DNA of 64,000 nt from JAIOQJ01 sp963718635 (GCA_963718635.1 OY970367.1:4464001-4528000), one strand, 5' to 3'; shown: positions 38,021 through 47,203, counted from the stretch's first letter. The notes: generated from the sequence alone by a model not told the origin. Translations and numbers: made by a program.

Positions 38021-40306
38021 TCACTTCGAATCGGCTTCGCCGCCGGCGGCTTCCCATTTCAAGCCGAAGGACATGTTTTTCTGTGCCTTCGACATCACCG
38101 CCCACGGAGTATTGGGACAGGTTTTGGCAATTTCGGCGAACATTTCTTTCGCCCCCTCAGCCTCATCGCGCACGTCGCTTCCCGACGTCATTTTCTTGAT
38201 TGATGCGAGCTTCCAGCGATCCTGCTTTTTGGTCATGTCGAGTTCGGGCAATTTATCGGTTTTGACATTGCCCAGTGCAAGGTTGTATTCCGCAATGTAA
38301 GCAAAGTGCGCCCGCACTTGCGCATAAGCATAATCGAACGTGGCCAACCAGCGCTTCGATTTTTCCATCTCTCTCTTTTTGGCCGCCGAGGCAAATTTAT
38401 CCTTCAGCGATTCCAAGGTGCCTTGTCGTTCGGCCACTGTTCGCTGGAAAACATTTGTAATTCGCGCTTTTAGCGCGTCATTGATTGGGGAAGTAAAATT
38501 TTCGGGCAAAGTAGCGTTTGGGTCGTCCTGCTTCAATTTCCGCATCTCTTCCAGAGCCTCAACGGCAGTTGCCCGCAGTGGATATTCCTTAGCGAATTTT
38601 TCCGGTGCTTTCGCGATCTCGTCATAGCCGGGACCGGTGTCGTTGAAGAAGTCTTTCAACTGAGTTTCGGTAAACGGAAAATTGTCCGCAAGACGCACAT
38701 TGTCCGTTGCCTTGCGAATGGCCCGAATATCGGGAAGGGACAGTTCGCGGAACATGGCCGCCACTTCTTCGCGCTTGACGGTGGCTGGCGGCTTGGCCAG
38801 TTCAAATGGACTTGGGAGAGGTTCTTTCGGATCGTAGGCCAGCCACTCTTTACGCGACTTCGAAGTCACTTTTGGCGTCTGCGGTTCACCATAAACATCC
38901 TTCGAAACGGCCTCGGTTTTTTCGCTGATCCATTTCGTCACGGGTGCAATCGGCAATGGGTCGGAGGGATGATGGATGCCGCCGCCGTTCTGCCGTTTGC
39001 TAAATAGATTTTCGCGCGAGTCGGCATGAAAGAAGAGCCCGAGGAATACGCTGCCGTAGCCTTGGTTCTTTACTCCTGGCACAGCCCCCGTCTCCCATTT
39101 GTCTTCTTCGTAGGAATACTGACCTGCCGAGCAGGCCGTCCAAACGGTTACGCCGTCCGGACAATTGTGGAAGGCCTTATCCATAGCTTCGGTCATCACT
39201 CCGAACGCGGGCCGCTCGACGCCACGCGATCGATCGAAGCGACACACATCGAAAACGACTAATTTTTCTTGAGCGACGCATTTGCTCAGTTTGTCATAGA
39301 AGTCTTTTAGAGGCATCAGCGTCTTGAGATCTTCAAACTCTCCTTCGAGAGGCGTCAGATACACCTGCCCTTCTTCTTCGAATGCATGCCCTGCGAAAAC
39401 GATAACGATACGATCTTGCGGCCGGCAACTCTTGAGAAAACGATCGATAGTGCCATCGATAACCATTTTCAAAGGCGGATGCGCTTGATCGACGCGACCC
39501 TGGTCACCGGGCGTGTCGGAGACGAAGTAACGTTGGGGCTTCGGGATGCGCCAGCCATCGGCCAGCTTGTCGACCGCCTTGAAAAAGTCGTGGCGATCAC
39601 TTTGTTTGGATGAAGAGTTTTGACCCCACATGAGCTGGTTGGCATAGAGGTAATCAAAAATGCCGATTGCCAACATCCGCCTCGGCATCGGCGCGGTCTG
39701 GTTATCCGGCATCGGCCGTAAACCTTTGGGCTCGCCCCCGCTGGGCACGGTGGTCGGCGTGGTATTGGGAAGATACGCGTTCGGTCTCTCGATCTTCTTA
39801 TCTTCCGCGACGGTGGGCTCCGGCTTGCCCCGGAACCATTCGGGCTTAACCACCACGGCGCCCAAAACACCAAGGCCAAGGACTACGACCGCGCTGACGA
39901 CGATCCATTTAACTTTACTGCTGTCTCCGCGAGGGCCCTTGTAGTTGCCGCGCCCCACGTGGCGTTGGCCAGCGCCTTCAAATGCCGGGGTATAATCCGA
40001 AGCGTCCGCGTCCGGCAGCGATTCGACAATCGGCGCGGGCATCACAGTCGGCGCTGAAGCCGTGGAGCGAGTATTGTTAGCCATCGGCGGAGTGTATTCG
40101 GGCAACGGCTCGACGCCGCCCTTTTGCTGCCAGCGCTCGTTGCCGCTCGAAGAAACGGGGACCGGGGCCACCCCTTTGCCGGCCTTTTTCTTGATCTGCA
40201 AGATATAACCGCAATGCTTGCACTTCACTGAGATATCGACCATATCCGGAGGAACGCGAAGCAGATTCCGGCAATTGGGACAATTGATTTGGACTGCTGG
40301 CTTCAT
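38021..40306 (-). CDS. Membrane-anchored caspase-like (C14) protein with zinc ribbon
   Basis: A 761-residue protein. An N-terminal zinc ribbon has Cys9, Cys12, Cys29 and Cys32 (NCPNC ... KCKHC); a linker leads to one membrane segment (KWIVVSAVVVLGLGVLGAVV, about 135-155). The caspase-like domain (about 210-430) has the catalytic His in VIVFAGHAFEEEG (near 305) and Cys in LVVFDVCRFDRS (near 353), the order of metacaspase/paracaspase families. A ~300-residue helical C-terminus follows. The ATG at 40306 starts directly before the zinc ribbon. The domain appears to face the outside of the cytoplasmic membrane. Confidence 0.88.
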   Translation of the reverse strand: MKPAVQINCPNCRNLLRVPPDMVDISVKCKHCGYILQIKKKAGKGVAPVPVSSSGNERWQQKGGVEPLPEYTPPMANNTRSTASAPTVMPAPIVESLPDADASDYTPAFEGAGQRHVGRGNYKGPRGDSSKVKWIVVSAVVVLGLGVLGAVVVKPEWFRGKPEPTVAEDKKIERPNAYLPNTTPTTVPSGGEPKGLRPMPDNQTAPMPRRMLAIGIFDYLYANQLMWGQNSSSKQSDRHDFFKAVDKLADGWRIPKPQRYFVSDTPGDQGRVDQAHPPLKMVIDGTIDRFLKSCRPQDRIVIVFAGHAFEEEGQVYLTPLEGEFEDLKTLMPLKDFYDKLSKCVAQEKLVVFDVCRFDRSRGVERPAFGVMTEAMDKAFHNCPDGVTVWTACSAGQYSYEEDKWETGAVPGVKNQGYGSVFLGLFFHADSRENLFSKRQNGGGIHHPSDPLPIAPVTKWISEKTEAVSKDVYGEPQTPKVTSKSRKEWLAYDPKEPLPSPFELAKPPATVKREEVAAMFRELSLPDIRAIRKATDNVRLADNFPFTETQLKDFFNDTGPGYDEIAKAPEKFAKEYPLRATAVEALEEMRKLKQDDPNATLPENFTSPINDALKARITNVFQRTVAERQGTLESLKDKFASAAKKREMEKSKRWLATFDYAYAQVRAHFAYIAEYNLALGNVKTDKLPELDMTKKQDRWKLASIKKMTSGSDVRDEAEGAKEMFAEIAKTCPNTPWAVMSKAQKNMSFGLKWEAAGGEADSK

Positions 40307-40755
40307 CGCGTAGATCCTCGAAAGCTGCCAAAGCCGAAGAGCGTGCTGCATCGCAAGAGGCTGATTCCATCTTATGCGGTTGTATTCTAGTTTGCAAAGG
40401 TTGAACGCGCGGCGAATTTGCGATGCGCGAACGGATTCCGGCGAAGTTGGGAAACCACGCTTGAGTCAACCGACGGGCGAATGACAACATGTGCTAAGCG
40501 AATGCGACCACGGAATTGTGCCATAACATATAGGCTGGCAAGCTTGACGTTGTAAAAAAAGATTTCTTTGAAACGGTGCGCCTAAGCTAGTACATGGGAT
40601 TTCGCGCGAGCGCGTTCGACGAGACCTGGTTGGCTGGGATGCGAAGGCTTTGTGCAACGGCGCCTTTTCTACCGGCAAGCGGCCCTGCTGCTCAAAGTCT
40701 CCGCATCGCGGCTGACCCTGCTTTCTTCAAATCAGCGTCGTCATGGTTTTCACTG

Positions 40756-40783
40756 GCCCTTCAGGAAATATTTCCTGAAGGGC
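40756..40783. terminator. Perfect 28-base palindrome followed by T-run
   Basis: GCCCTTCAGGAAAT and its exact inverse meet at the centre (40769/40770) and the palindrome is followed by TTTT. The RNA would form a stem with a tiny loop, like an intrinsic terminator. A weaker copy of its centre (GGAAATATTTCC) recurs at 40942-40953. Dyad symmetry also fits a protein-binding site. Confidence 0.5.
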
Positions 40784-40867
40784 TTTTCCGAGAAATTCGT
40801 GGAGAAACAGATGGCGCGTGGCCAGCCGGAAGCTTCAGCGACGGAGGAAAGAGTAAAAACGAACACG

Positions 40868-40932
40868 ACCGATAGTCGCTTTTTGCGGAGCGAAAAGCGA
40901 CACTTGTTCCCACGAGGGAAAAAGCTATCGGT
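40868..40932. other. Two-tier stem structure
   Basis: Outer pairing ACCGATAG (40868-40875) with CTATCGGT (40925-40932); inner pairing GTCGCTTTT (40875-40883) with AAAAGCGAC (40893-40901). The inner hairpin has a nine-base loop, and the outer helix closes an asymmetric interior. Could be a small structured RNA or a repeat remnant. Confidence 0.35.
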
Positions 40933-41007
40933 TAATATTCCGGAAATATTTCCAGAAGCTGAAACCTGAGAAAATCGTGGGAAAACGGAAGCAAGAATGA
41001 AAATTGA

Positions 41008-41040
41008 TTCTTATTTTTCCGTCCAATATTTTTTTGTCGG
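41008..41040. repeat. A/T-rich dispersed repeat, single copy (family D)
   Basis: Matches the right arm of the 5880-5981 element: a TTCTTATTTTT part, a CCGTCCAATA core and TTTTTTTGTCGG. It lies upstream of the gene at 41266. Confidence 0.65.
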
Positions 41041-41265
41041 GTTCTTCTCTCGTTAGTGCAGTTTGGCCGCGGCAAGACTCTAAGTTGCACACATGAGTCG
41101 AATGCCTTCCTGCTGCTACTCGCCAGTGCGCAAGCGGGTAGAAATCCTTATTCAGCGCAAAGCCTTTGCCCGCAACGACTTTAACGATTTTCCTTGACTT
41201 CGCGCGGAGATTTTGTCATCTTAACCTTCCTAACTTATCCCCGCAGCGACCAAGGAGGGTCCAAC

Positions 41266-41541
41266 ATGTTTTACCAGACAGAAGCAAAAGCCCAGGGCTG
41301 GCGAGCGGTTGCCATTTTTGATGATGAACGCGGCGAAGCCTTGATCCTTCTCGGCCGTTCATCGACGCAGGTTCGGACCGGCTATATCGAGTCGTATACG
41401 GATCTGCTCGACGAAGAAGAACGCGAGCACGTTCAAACGATTGCTTTGCAACGTTGGCAGGGCGCGCCGGATGCCGGTCGTTGGATGCACCAGACCAATC
41501 TCAAAGTTCCGAGCTCGGCTAAGCTCCTGCGCGTTGCCTAA
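41266..41541 (+). CDS. Small protein of unknown function
   Basis: A 91-residue soluble protein with no signal peptide: MFYQTEAKAQGWRAVAIFDD, then RTGYIESYTDLLDEEEREHV and a basic end. A strong ribosome site (AAGGAGGGT) lies eight bases before the ATG at 41266; an earlier in-frame start at 41194 is rejected. Composition looks genuinely coding. I do not recognise the family; alpha/beta content suggests a small cytoplasmic protein. The downstream membrane gene follows by 47 bases in the same direction. Confidence 0.75.
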   Translation: MFYQTEAKAQGWRAVAIFDDERGEALILLGRSSTQVRTGYIESYTDLLDEEEREHVQTIALQRWQGAPDAGRWMHQTNLKVPSSAKLLRVA

Positions 41542-41588
41542 CGCCTAGTGCTTGTCGCCAACCAAGGTCTGCGCAAGCGTTCGAACTT

Positions 41589-42558
41589 ATGGCCGAAGAC
41601 CTGCCGCCTCCTCTCCCGACTCCTGTTCCTCCGGCGGCAGTGCCTAATCCTCCGCCCGTTGACCCCTGGCCGAGAAACGGGCCGCTCATCGGTACGGTAT
41701 TCGTCGCATCGGCGTTCGCACTTGTTGGCGGCGGACTCATTGCTGTTGGATCCCAAAGTGCCGGTTATGGCGCGACCATGTTCGTGGCGCTGCCAATCGC
41801 TACAGGCTTCACGGCCGCGTTACTGATGAATGCCGGTCGGGCCGTCCTTTGGGCGAACATCATTACGATCGTGCTCTGCTCGGCGGCGTTGCTTGTCACC
41901 GGGCTCGAAGGCATCGTCTGCGTCTGCATGGCAGCGCCTCTCTTTTTCGTCGGCACGGCGATCGGCGCCGGGTTGGCTGCAATGCTGAAATTGTGGGTTA
42001 AGGAACTGCGCCAAGTTGGCGATCTTTCCTTTCATCAGCGCTCTGCTCGTCTTTGGGGTCGGCGCGGCCGAGGATCGATTGGTTGATCCGAAGCGCACGG
42101 AGAGCATCACTTCGGCCGTCACGTTCCGCGCAACGCCGGAGCAGATGTGGAACATGATCGTGGCCTTGGACGAGGTTTCGAGCAAGAAGCCTTTGCTGCT
42201 GAGAATCGGGCTGCCGATTCCCAAAAGCTGTACGCTCGAAGGAAGCGGCGTGGGCGCCAAGCGCATTTGTCATTTTGATTCGGGAGTGCTCGAAGAGCGC
42301 ATCACCGCTTGGGATCCGCCCCGCTATCTCGAGATGAAAATCGTCATGTCAACGCTTCCCGGACGCCATTGGCTAGGCTTTGAAAGCGCATCCTATCGAA
42401 TCGAAGATGCGGGACACGGCGAAGTTCGTTTGACCCGGACAACCACGATCAGTTCTCAACTTCGACCTGCGGACTATTGGCGTCCTCTCGAAACCTGGGG
42501 AGTCGAATCGGAGCATCGGTATTTGTTTGAAAGCTTAAGAACAAAAGTATACCCCTGA
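41589..42558 (+). CDS. Membrane protein with SRPBCC-like domain, frameshifted
   Basis: A single gene of about 320 residues when joined. After a Pro-rich start (PPPLPTPVPPAAVPNPPPVD) come four or five membrane segments (GTVFVASAFALVGGGLIAVG; ATMFVALPIATGFTAALLM; NIITIVLCSAALLVTGLEGI; the last in the second frame). Then comes a soluble START/polyketide-cyclase-like domain (VTFRATPEQMWNMIVALDEV, ERITAWDPPRYLEMKIV). An extra A in AA (42013-42014) breaks RQLAIFPFISALLV. SRPBCC domains bind hydrophobic ligands; the ligand is unknown. Confidence 0.82.
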
Positions 42559-42587
42559 GGCCCACCGATACTTCTGTTTATGAAGAC

Positions 42588-42620
42588 CCCGACAAAAAGA
42601 TTTGGGACAAAAAAAAAGAA
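42588..42620. repeat. A/T-rich dispersed repeat, single copy (family D)
   Basis: CCCGACAAAAAGATTTGGGA then CAAAAAAAAAGAA, matching the left arm of the 5880-5981 element. It begins 29 bases after the stop of the SRPBCC gene, between convergent genes. The rest of the gap to 42782 shows nothing recognisable. Confidence 0.7.
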
Positions 42621-42782
42621 CATTTGAAGTGGGCCGGAGTGCTCCAGAAATCCAATTTTATCCGTTTGAACTCTCGGCCAATAAGAGGTTGCCCAAAGAA
42701 CTTCGCGGATTGACGACAGCTTGCTCGACCACGATCCGCTATGGCGGGATGTTTCGAAAATCGCGGGGATTTGTGCGTCTGC

Positions 42783-43883
42783 TTAAATCCACTCAATCCC
42801 GGGCTCTCCCTCGCGAATATCGCCGATCGCATAGGTCGGAAAGCCATCGCGCGTCAAACGCTCGCGAATGCTGTCGGCAAAGAACGGCGAGCAGATGACG
42901 GCGAAGCCGATGCCGCCGTTGAACACCCGATCCATTTCTCCTTGCTCGATGCTGCCAAGTTTCTGCAACCAGGGAAAAACAGGCGGCAGTGGCCAGCTCC
43001 CTCGCTTGAGGAAGGCACGCCGCCCGGGCGGCAAAATCCTCGGCACGTTGTCGACCAAACCGCCGCCGGTAATATGTGCTAAACCCCGGACCACGCGCTT
43101 TTTTACCGGGTAATGCTGCAACAGCCGTTTGATCGGTTTGACGTATATGCGCGTCGGGGTCAGCAGTTCTTCGCCGACGGTTTTGCCTAATTCGGCTACA
43201 TGATCTGCAACGGTCAGACCGGCGTGTTCGAAGACCAGCTTGCGGACGAGGCTATAGCCATTCGAATGAATGCCGCTGGACGACATGCCGAGAACAACGT
43301 CTCCTGGCTTGATCTCCTTGCCTTCAATGACGCGATCGCGCTCGACGACGCCCACGCAAAAGCCGGCCACATCGAAATCGCCGGGCTGATAGAAGTCAGG
43401 CAAGATCGCGGTTTCGCCGCCGGTCAGCGAACACTCCGCTTGCAGGCAGCCTTCGACCATCCCTTTCATTAGCTCATGGGAGAGAGCAGGGTCGTCTGCG
43501 TGCATGGCCAGGTAGTCGAGAAAGACGAGCGGTTCGCCGCCGGTGCATAGGCAATCGTTAACCGACATGGCCACGAGGTCGATGCCGACCGTGTCGTACT
43601 TCTTCATCAGCGCGGCGACTTTCAATTTCGAGCCGACTCCATCGGTGCATGTGACTAAGACCGGCTTGCGATATTTTTTGGCGAACAGCCAACGGTCGTA
43701 ATCGAGTGCGAAAAGGCTCGCAAAGCCAGTGCTTCCTTTGCCGCCTACGCGCGGTGGAAAAGGCGGCGGCAGGACGTGCATCGGGTCGTGCGTCTTGCGA
43801 ATGAGCGAGCCGATGCCCGCAATCGTTTCCTCATAGGTGTCGAGATTGAGGCCTGCTTTTTTGTACGTCCACGGTTCGGACAT
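42783..43883 (-). CDS. purM: Phosphoribosylformylglycinamidine cyclo-ligase
   Basis: Fifth step of purine synthesis: ATP-dependent closure of FGAM to aminoimidazole ribotide. The 366-residue chain shows YKKAGLNLDTYEETIAGI, the ATP/Mg region LVTCTDGVGSKLKVAALMKK, DLVAMSVNDCLCTGGEPLVF, CSLTGGETAILPDFYQPGDF and GMSSSGIHSNGYSLVRKLVF, all standard PurM elements. The length is slightly above the usual ~345 because of an insert near residues 35-55 (HVLPPPFPPRVGGKGSTGF). No other pur gene is adjacent. Not frameshifted. Confidence 0.96.
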   Translation of the reverse strand: MSEPWTYKKAGLNLDTYEETIAGIGSLIRKTHDPMHVLPPPFPPRVGGKGSTGFASLFALDYDRWLFAKKYRKPVLVTCTDGVGSKLKVAALMKKYDTVGIDLVAMSVNDCLCTGGEPLVFLDYLAMHADDPALSHELMKGMVEGCLQAECSLTGGETAILPDFYQPGDFDVAGFCVGVVERDRVIEGKEIKPGDVVLGMSSSGIHSNGYSLVRKLVFEHAGLTVADHVAELGKTVGEELLTPTRIYVKPIKRLLQHYPVKKRVVRGLAHITGGGLVDNVPRILPPGRRAFLKRGSWPLPPVFPWLQKLGSIEQGEMDRVFNGGIGFAVICSPFFADSIRERLTRDGFPTYAIGDIREGEPGIEWI

Positions 43884-43980
43884 CGGTATCGACTCACGGG
43901 TGAAGAAACTTCAAGATGGGATTACGATACGAAGGATGGGCCGCTTGCGGCTTGGCGCTTTCCATCTGATTCCAAACGAT

Positions 43981-44691
43981 TTATTTTTTGTCGGCCAGCA
44001 GCATCTTTGCTTTTGAGGGATGCCGATCGACGTAGCGAGCGATGCCGGAGAAGAATAGCAGCATCTGCTCTGCGCCCTCCTGGGCGAGGCGCGGGGCCGC
44101 CGGGCCAATCAGACGCATTACCAGTGCAGCCGTGCGGCTGTCCGTTTGCAGAAAGACTTCAACCTGATGGCGGATCAAAGGCTCGCCGTCTTCGTCCTTG
44201 ACCACTCCGTGACGCAAAATTGCTACGGCTTTCACGGGAACGAGCGGCAGCAGTCGGCCAGGGCGGACCTTTCCCTCGGCATACCAGATTCGGCCTTCGC
44301 CATTCTGTGCGACGGCACTCCAGGTAAGTTCGCTGCCTTGCTCATCTTTCCAGGTGAACTTGCCGTCTTTCGATGCCGTGATGTCAATCGCGGCAACTTT
44401 AAGACGTTGCCAGGCCAGGCAAACCCGTTCGGGATGATCGAGCAGCCAAAGATAGCTTTCGGCGGTTGAAGCGAATTCTTCAGGAGGCGCCATGGCCGTT
44501 AACGTTGGCGCCTGCATAACTTTCGTGAGATTATCGCGGACGGTCGCGGGAACATTGGCAAGCGCAATCGGCAACTTATCAGAAGCTGAAGCGTACGAGC
44601 GTACCGGAAGAGCTAACTCCTGAGCCGAGGCCGCCTTGAGACAACCAGCGACAACTGTCAAAGCCAACAGCAGGGAACCGGTGCGATTCAT
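43981..44691 (-). CDS. Secreted protein of unknown function
   Basis: A 236-residue protein with a signal peptide (RTGSLLLALTVVAGCLKAAS) when started at the ATG at 44691; an upstream in-frame ATG at 44928 would overlap the next gene and adds a non-coding-like stretch, so it is rejected. The mature domain has SYLWLLDHPERVCLAWQRL and VEVFLQTDSRTAALVMRLIG, with a C-terminal Lys-rich end. It has no recognised family. Possible substrate-binding or cell-envelope role; this is speculation. Confidence 0.78.
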   Translation of the reverse strand: MNRTGSLLLALTVVAGCLKAASAQELALPVRSYASASDKLPIALANVPATVRDNLTKVMQAPTLTAMAPPEEFASTAESYLWLLDHPERVCLAWQRLKVAAIDITASKDGKFTWKDEQGSELTWSAVAQNGEGRIWYAEGKVRPGRLLPLVPVKAVAILRHGVVKDEDGEPLIRHQVEVFLQTDSRTAALVMRLIGPAAPRLAQEGAEQMLLFFSGIARYVDRHPSKAKMLLADKK

Positions 44692-44857
44692 GGAACCCTC
44701 GGCAAACGGTCGCGGATGTTTATCCTCTCTTAGATCGAATGGGCAACCCCTGTAACGTGAATGATTCTGAGTCAACAACTTCGGACAACTTGGATTCCGT
44801 GTTAGCGCCTGCGGCCGTGTTCGATTGATTCGGCGACAGTTACGGTCAGCGGTTAAG

Positions 44858-45685
44858 CTAGTCCGTCGCGCTGCTTGCCTCAAGTTGCCGGGCGCGGAAC
44901 ATCCAGTACAGGACCGCTTTGATTTCAAACGGCTTCATGTCGGGTTTCAGCGAAAGAATGCGGGCAATAATGCCCGTCAGATGAGGGGTCGCCCAACTCG
45001 TTGCCGGCTCCTGACTGAAGGGGCCAAGATAGCCGCGGCTGTGTGCTTGAAACTCGACTGTTTCTCGCAGGAGATAAGCAAATTGCAAGGGGTCGGCAAA
45101 GAGAGCCTTATCCACTGAAAGCAGAGTAGTTGCAAAGGCGGCCGGATAACTGCGGGTTAGGGGATGGTCGTTATGAGCCGCAGCGACAATTACTACATCC
45201 TTGAAGTAAGCCTGCTCGATCGCTCGTTGAAAGAGCACGCGCTTCTGCATCTGCACCATTCGGTTTTCGGGAACGCCGAGCGATAGGTTGACCACCTTGC
45301 ATTTCCAGACGTCAACCGCATGCTGGATCGCGCGAATGACCGTCTCGACTTCCGAAGTTCCCGCAGCGCCAAAAACGTCTGCGCTAAACAGGCGTGCTCG
45401 CGGCGCCAAACGCAGAATGATGTCGGCGACCGTAGTGCCGTGCGGCGACGATTGCTTCCCCCCATCGGGGAGCGGGTCGGGAGATTCAGCGCGGAAGATA
45501 GCGCCCTCAATGGGATATATTGCGTGGTGAGCGTCTTCAAACCTCGCTTCGATAACCGCACGTTCAACGCCGCTGTCGATCAATGCAATGCGAACGCCTT
45601 CGCCGGTGGCGCGCTCATTGCGCAGCAGGCGGTCGGGCGTCAGCATGGCAATCAGATCGTCAAACACATTGTTGGTTTGGCTCAT
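44858..45685 (-). CDS. Cytoplasmic subtilisin-like (S8) serine protease
   Basis: A 275-residue subtilase with the full triad in order: Asp in RIALIDSGVE (near 37), His in SSPHGTTVADIIL (near 81) and Ser in EPATSWATPHLTG (near 232). The oxyanion Asn is probably within VIVAAAHNDHPLTRSYPAAF. It lacks a signal peptide and prodomain, so it acts inside the cell. The ATG at 45685 is chosen since an earlier start would overlap the response-regulator end. It lies 11 bases downstream of that gene and is probably cotranscribed; the substrate is unknown. Confidence 0.88.
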   Translation of the reverse strand: MSQTNNVFDDLIAMLTPDRLLRNERATGEGVRIALIDSGVERAVIEARFEDAHHAIYPIEGAIFRAESPDPLPDGGKQSSPHGTTVADIILRLAPRARLFSADVFGAAGTSEVETVIRAIQHAVDVWKCKVVNLSLGVPENRMVQMQKRVLFQRAIEQAYFKDVVIVAAAHNDHPLTRSYPAAFATTLLSVDKALFADPLQFAYLLRETVEFQAHSRGYLGPFSQEPATSWATPHLTGIIARILSLKPDMKPFEIKAVLYWMFRARQLEASSATD

Positions 45686-45696
45686 GGAGACTTTTT

Positions 45697-46914
45697 CTAA
45701 ACGCCGGTTATCTCGTCGAGCAATTGGCGCAAATTTTCGACCAGCAACGTGCAATGTTTAACGGCCGACTCTCCATGCCGAAGTGCCAAGACCCGCACGG
45801 CCTCCGCCAGCCGTAACGACGCGCTCGCATCAATGACTGAGTTGGCCGATGCGCTCAGGCCTTCTTTCAGGCGTTCGAGCACGGCGGCGGACGGTGGGTC
45901 CGCGGTCTCATCATCCAGCGCCAGGGTTAGCGATTGGCTCGCTTGCAAAGCCGCTTCAACGGCAATGAAGAGGGTGCGGCGCGTCTGCCGGTCTGACATG
46001 GCCTGTCGCAAGAGCTCGGCGCTGAATTCGGAAGCCGTAGCGACCGAGGAACGATCTTCATCACTGAAGGGAAGGCCGTCTTTTCGATCGAAGAGTTCAA
46101 GGACGACAAAGGTGCCGGCAGCAACTTGAATGGGTGCAGCCAGCAAGTAGCGGTGGTCGCGTTCAAAAGGCTGGAGTTGCAGGGTCCCGTCAGCGCTCGC
46201 TTCGTTCAAACTGAGCGAACATGGAGCTTGCATCGAAACGACGCTGGCGGCCAGCGACTGGGCGAAAGGGATTGTCGGAGGGTCCAGTGGGTTGCCGTCG
46301 CTCGCAAAAGCACGGAAGAGTTCCGGCCCTTCCGCAGGCATGTGGCGTGCGACAAGGACGCCATCGGTCGCGCCGGTGGTGCGCAACAGAAATCGGAATA
46401 GGCTGCGGATCGCTTCTGGCAGAGGCGCGGGATCATTCATCGCAGCGGAGGACTGCACCAAAGGCAATACTTTCTCGACCGCTTCGCGAAACGCGAAGAG
46501 GCTGCGATTGAACTGGCGCTGACGCTTTGCGGGTATGATCCGGTCGAGCTGGCGGCGTACCGCCGCTAAGAATGTCTCGCGATTCAAATCTTGATTTTTA
46601 TCGAGGTAGTCGCGCACTCCCATGCGCAGTGCGTCGAGAGGAGTCGCTTGATGAGCAAACCCCGTAACCATAATCGCCACGATATCGGGATGGAATTCCG
46701 CAAGATCTTCGAGGAGTTGTAAACCATCGGCCCCCTGGCCGAGATTCCAGTCGAGTATCGCCAAATCGACCGAATGGCGGCTGGCATGAAGCAATGCCGA
46801 TTCCGCGTCGGCCACCGCATGAACCTCGCATCGAAGATGGGCCGCCGACAACCAATCGACAAACGTACGGCGGATCGATTCCTCGTCGTCCACAATCAAT
46901 ATGGATTCAATCAT
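45697..46914 (-). CDS. Response regulator with GAF-like domain
   Basis: About 405 residues from the ATG at 46914 (an in-frame ATG at 46932 is possible). An N-terminal receiver domain has the acidic pair in LIVDDEESIRR, the phospho-Asp in LAILDWNLG and the Lys in YLDKNQ. A central GAF-like domain follows (about 170-320; VLVARHMPAEGPELFRAFAS, YLLAAPIQVAAGTFVVLELF), then a helical C-terminus. No DNA-binding domain is present, so output is by protein contact. It overlaps the zinc-ribbon gene upstream by 8 bases and precedes a subtilase. Confidence 0.9.
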   Translation of the reverse strand: MIESILIVDDEESIRRTFVDWLSAAHLRCEVHAVADAESALLHASRHSVDLAILDWNLGQGADGLQLLEDLAEFHPDIVAIMVTGFAHQATPLDALRMGVRDYLDKNQDLNRETFLAAVRRQLDRIIPAKRQRQFNRSLFAFREAVEKVLPLVQSSAAMNDPAPLPEAIRSLFRFLLRTTGATDGVLVARHMPAEGPELFRAFASDGNPLDPPTIPFAQSLAASVVSMQAPCSLSLNEASADGTLQLQPFERDHRYLLAAPIQVAAGTFVVLELFDRKDGLPFSDEDRSSVATASEFSAELLRQAMSDRQTRRTLFIAVEAALQASQSLTLALDDETADPPSAAVLERLKEGLSASANSVIDASASLRLAEAVRVLALRHGESAVKHCTLLVENLRQLLDEITGV

Positions 46915-47203
46915 GTCCGCACGCGGATTCATAAGCGTTCCAAGCTTCGGTCAAACGATTCGTCAGCAGATTCAAGACAGCCAGCCATCTAAACGAAGCT
47001 GAGTCGTTCTTGATATCATGTGCCAGGCGCGCGTATTGCAAGGCGTCATCGAGCCGACCGATCTGAAAGGCCCAACGCGTCTGTTGCAGAAGCCAAGGAC
47101 GTTGGTTTTCCATGTCAAAAAGCAAGGATAAGTCGGCTTTGCAGCGCCGGCACCCAGGCCCTGCTGTATTCTCTGCTTTACAAACGGGACAAGCCAACGG
47201 CAT
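46907..47203 (-). CDS. Zinc ribbon plus TPR-like small protein
   Basis: A 98-residue protein with four Cys in two pairs at the N-terminus (LACPVCKAENTAGPGCRRCK) that would bind zinc, followed by helical TPR-like sequence (LQQTRWAFQIGRLDDALQYA; LAVLNLLTNRLTEAWNAYES). Zn-ribbon/TPR modules usually mediate contacts. It is the first gene of a probable operon with the response regulator and the subtilase (8-base overlap with the next gene). Function unknown. Confidence 0.78.
   Translation of the reverse strand: MPLACPVCKAENTAGPGCRRCKADLSLLFDMENQRPWLLQQTRWAFQIGRLDDALQYARLAHDIKNDSASFRWLAVLNLLTNRLTEAWNAYESACGHD

Larger units (their letters stand above)
40307..41265. other. 959-base intergenic region with palindromes
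   Basis: No gene that I can support. It holds the 28-base palindrome at 40756-40783, the stem structure at 40868-40932, an A/T-rich repeat at 41008-41040 and nothing recognisable in 40307-40750 or 41041-41220. One frame (40652-40969, basic, QAALLLKVSASRL at its start) is open, but composition and lack of a ribosome site argue against a real gene. Confidence 0.5.

Noticed and set aside
40594..40969. Frames giving QAALLLKVSASRL and a basic C-terminus
   Set aside because: No ribosome site and contains a perfect palindrome; resembles helix-turn-helix proteins only over a dozen residues.
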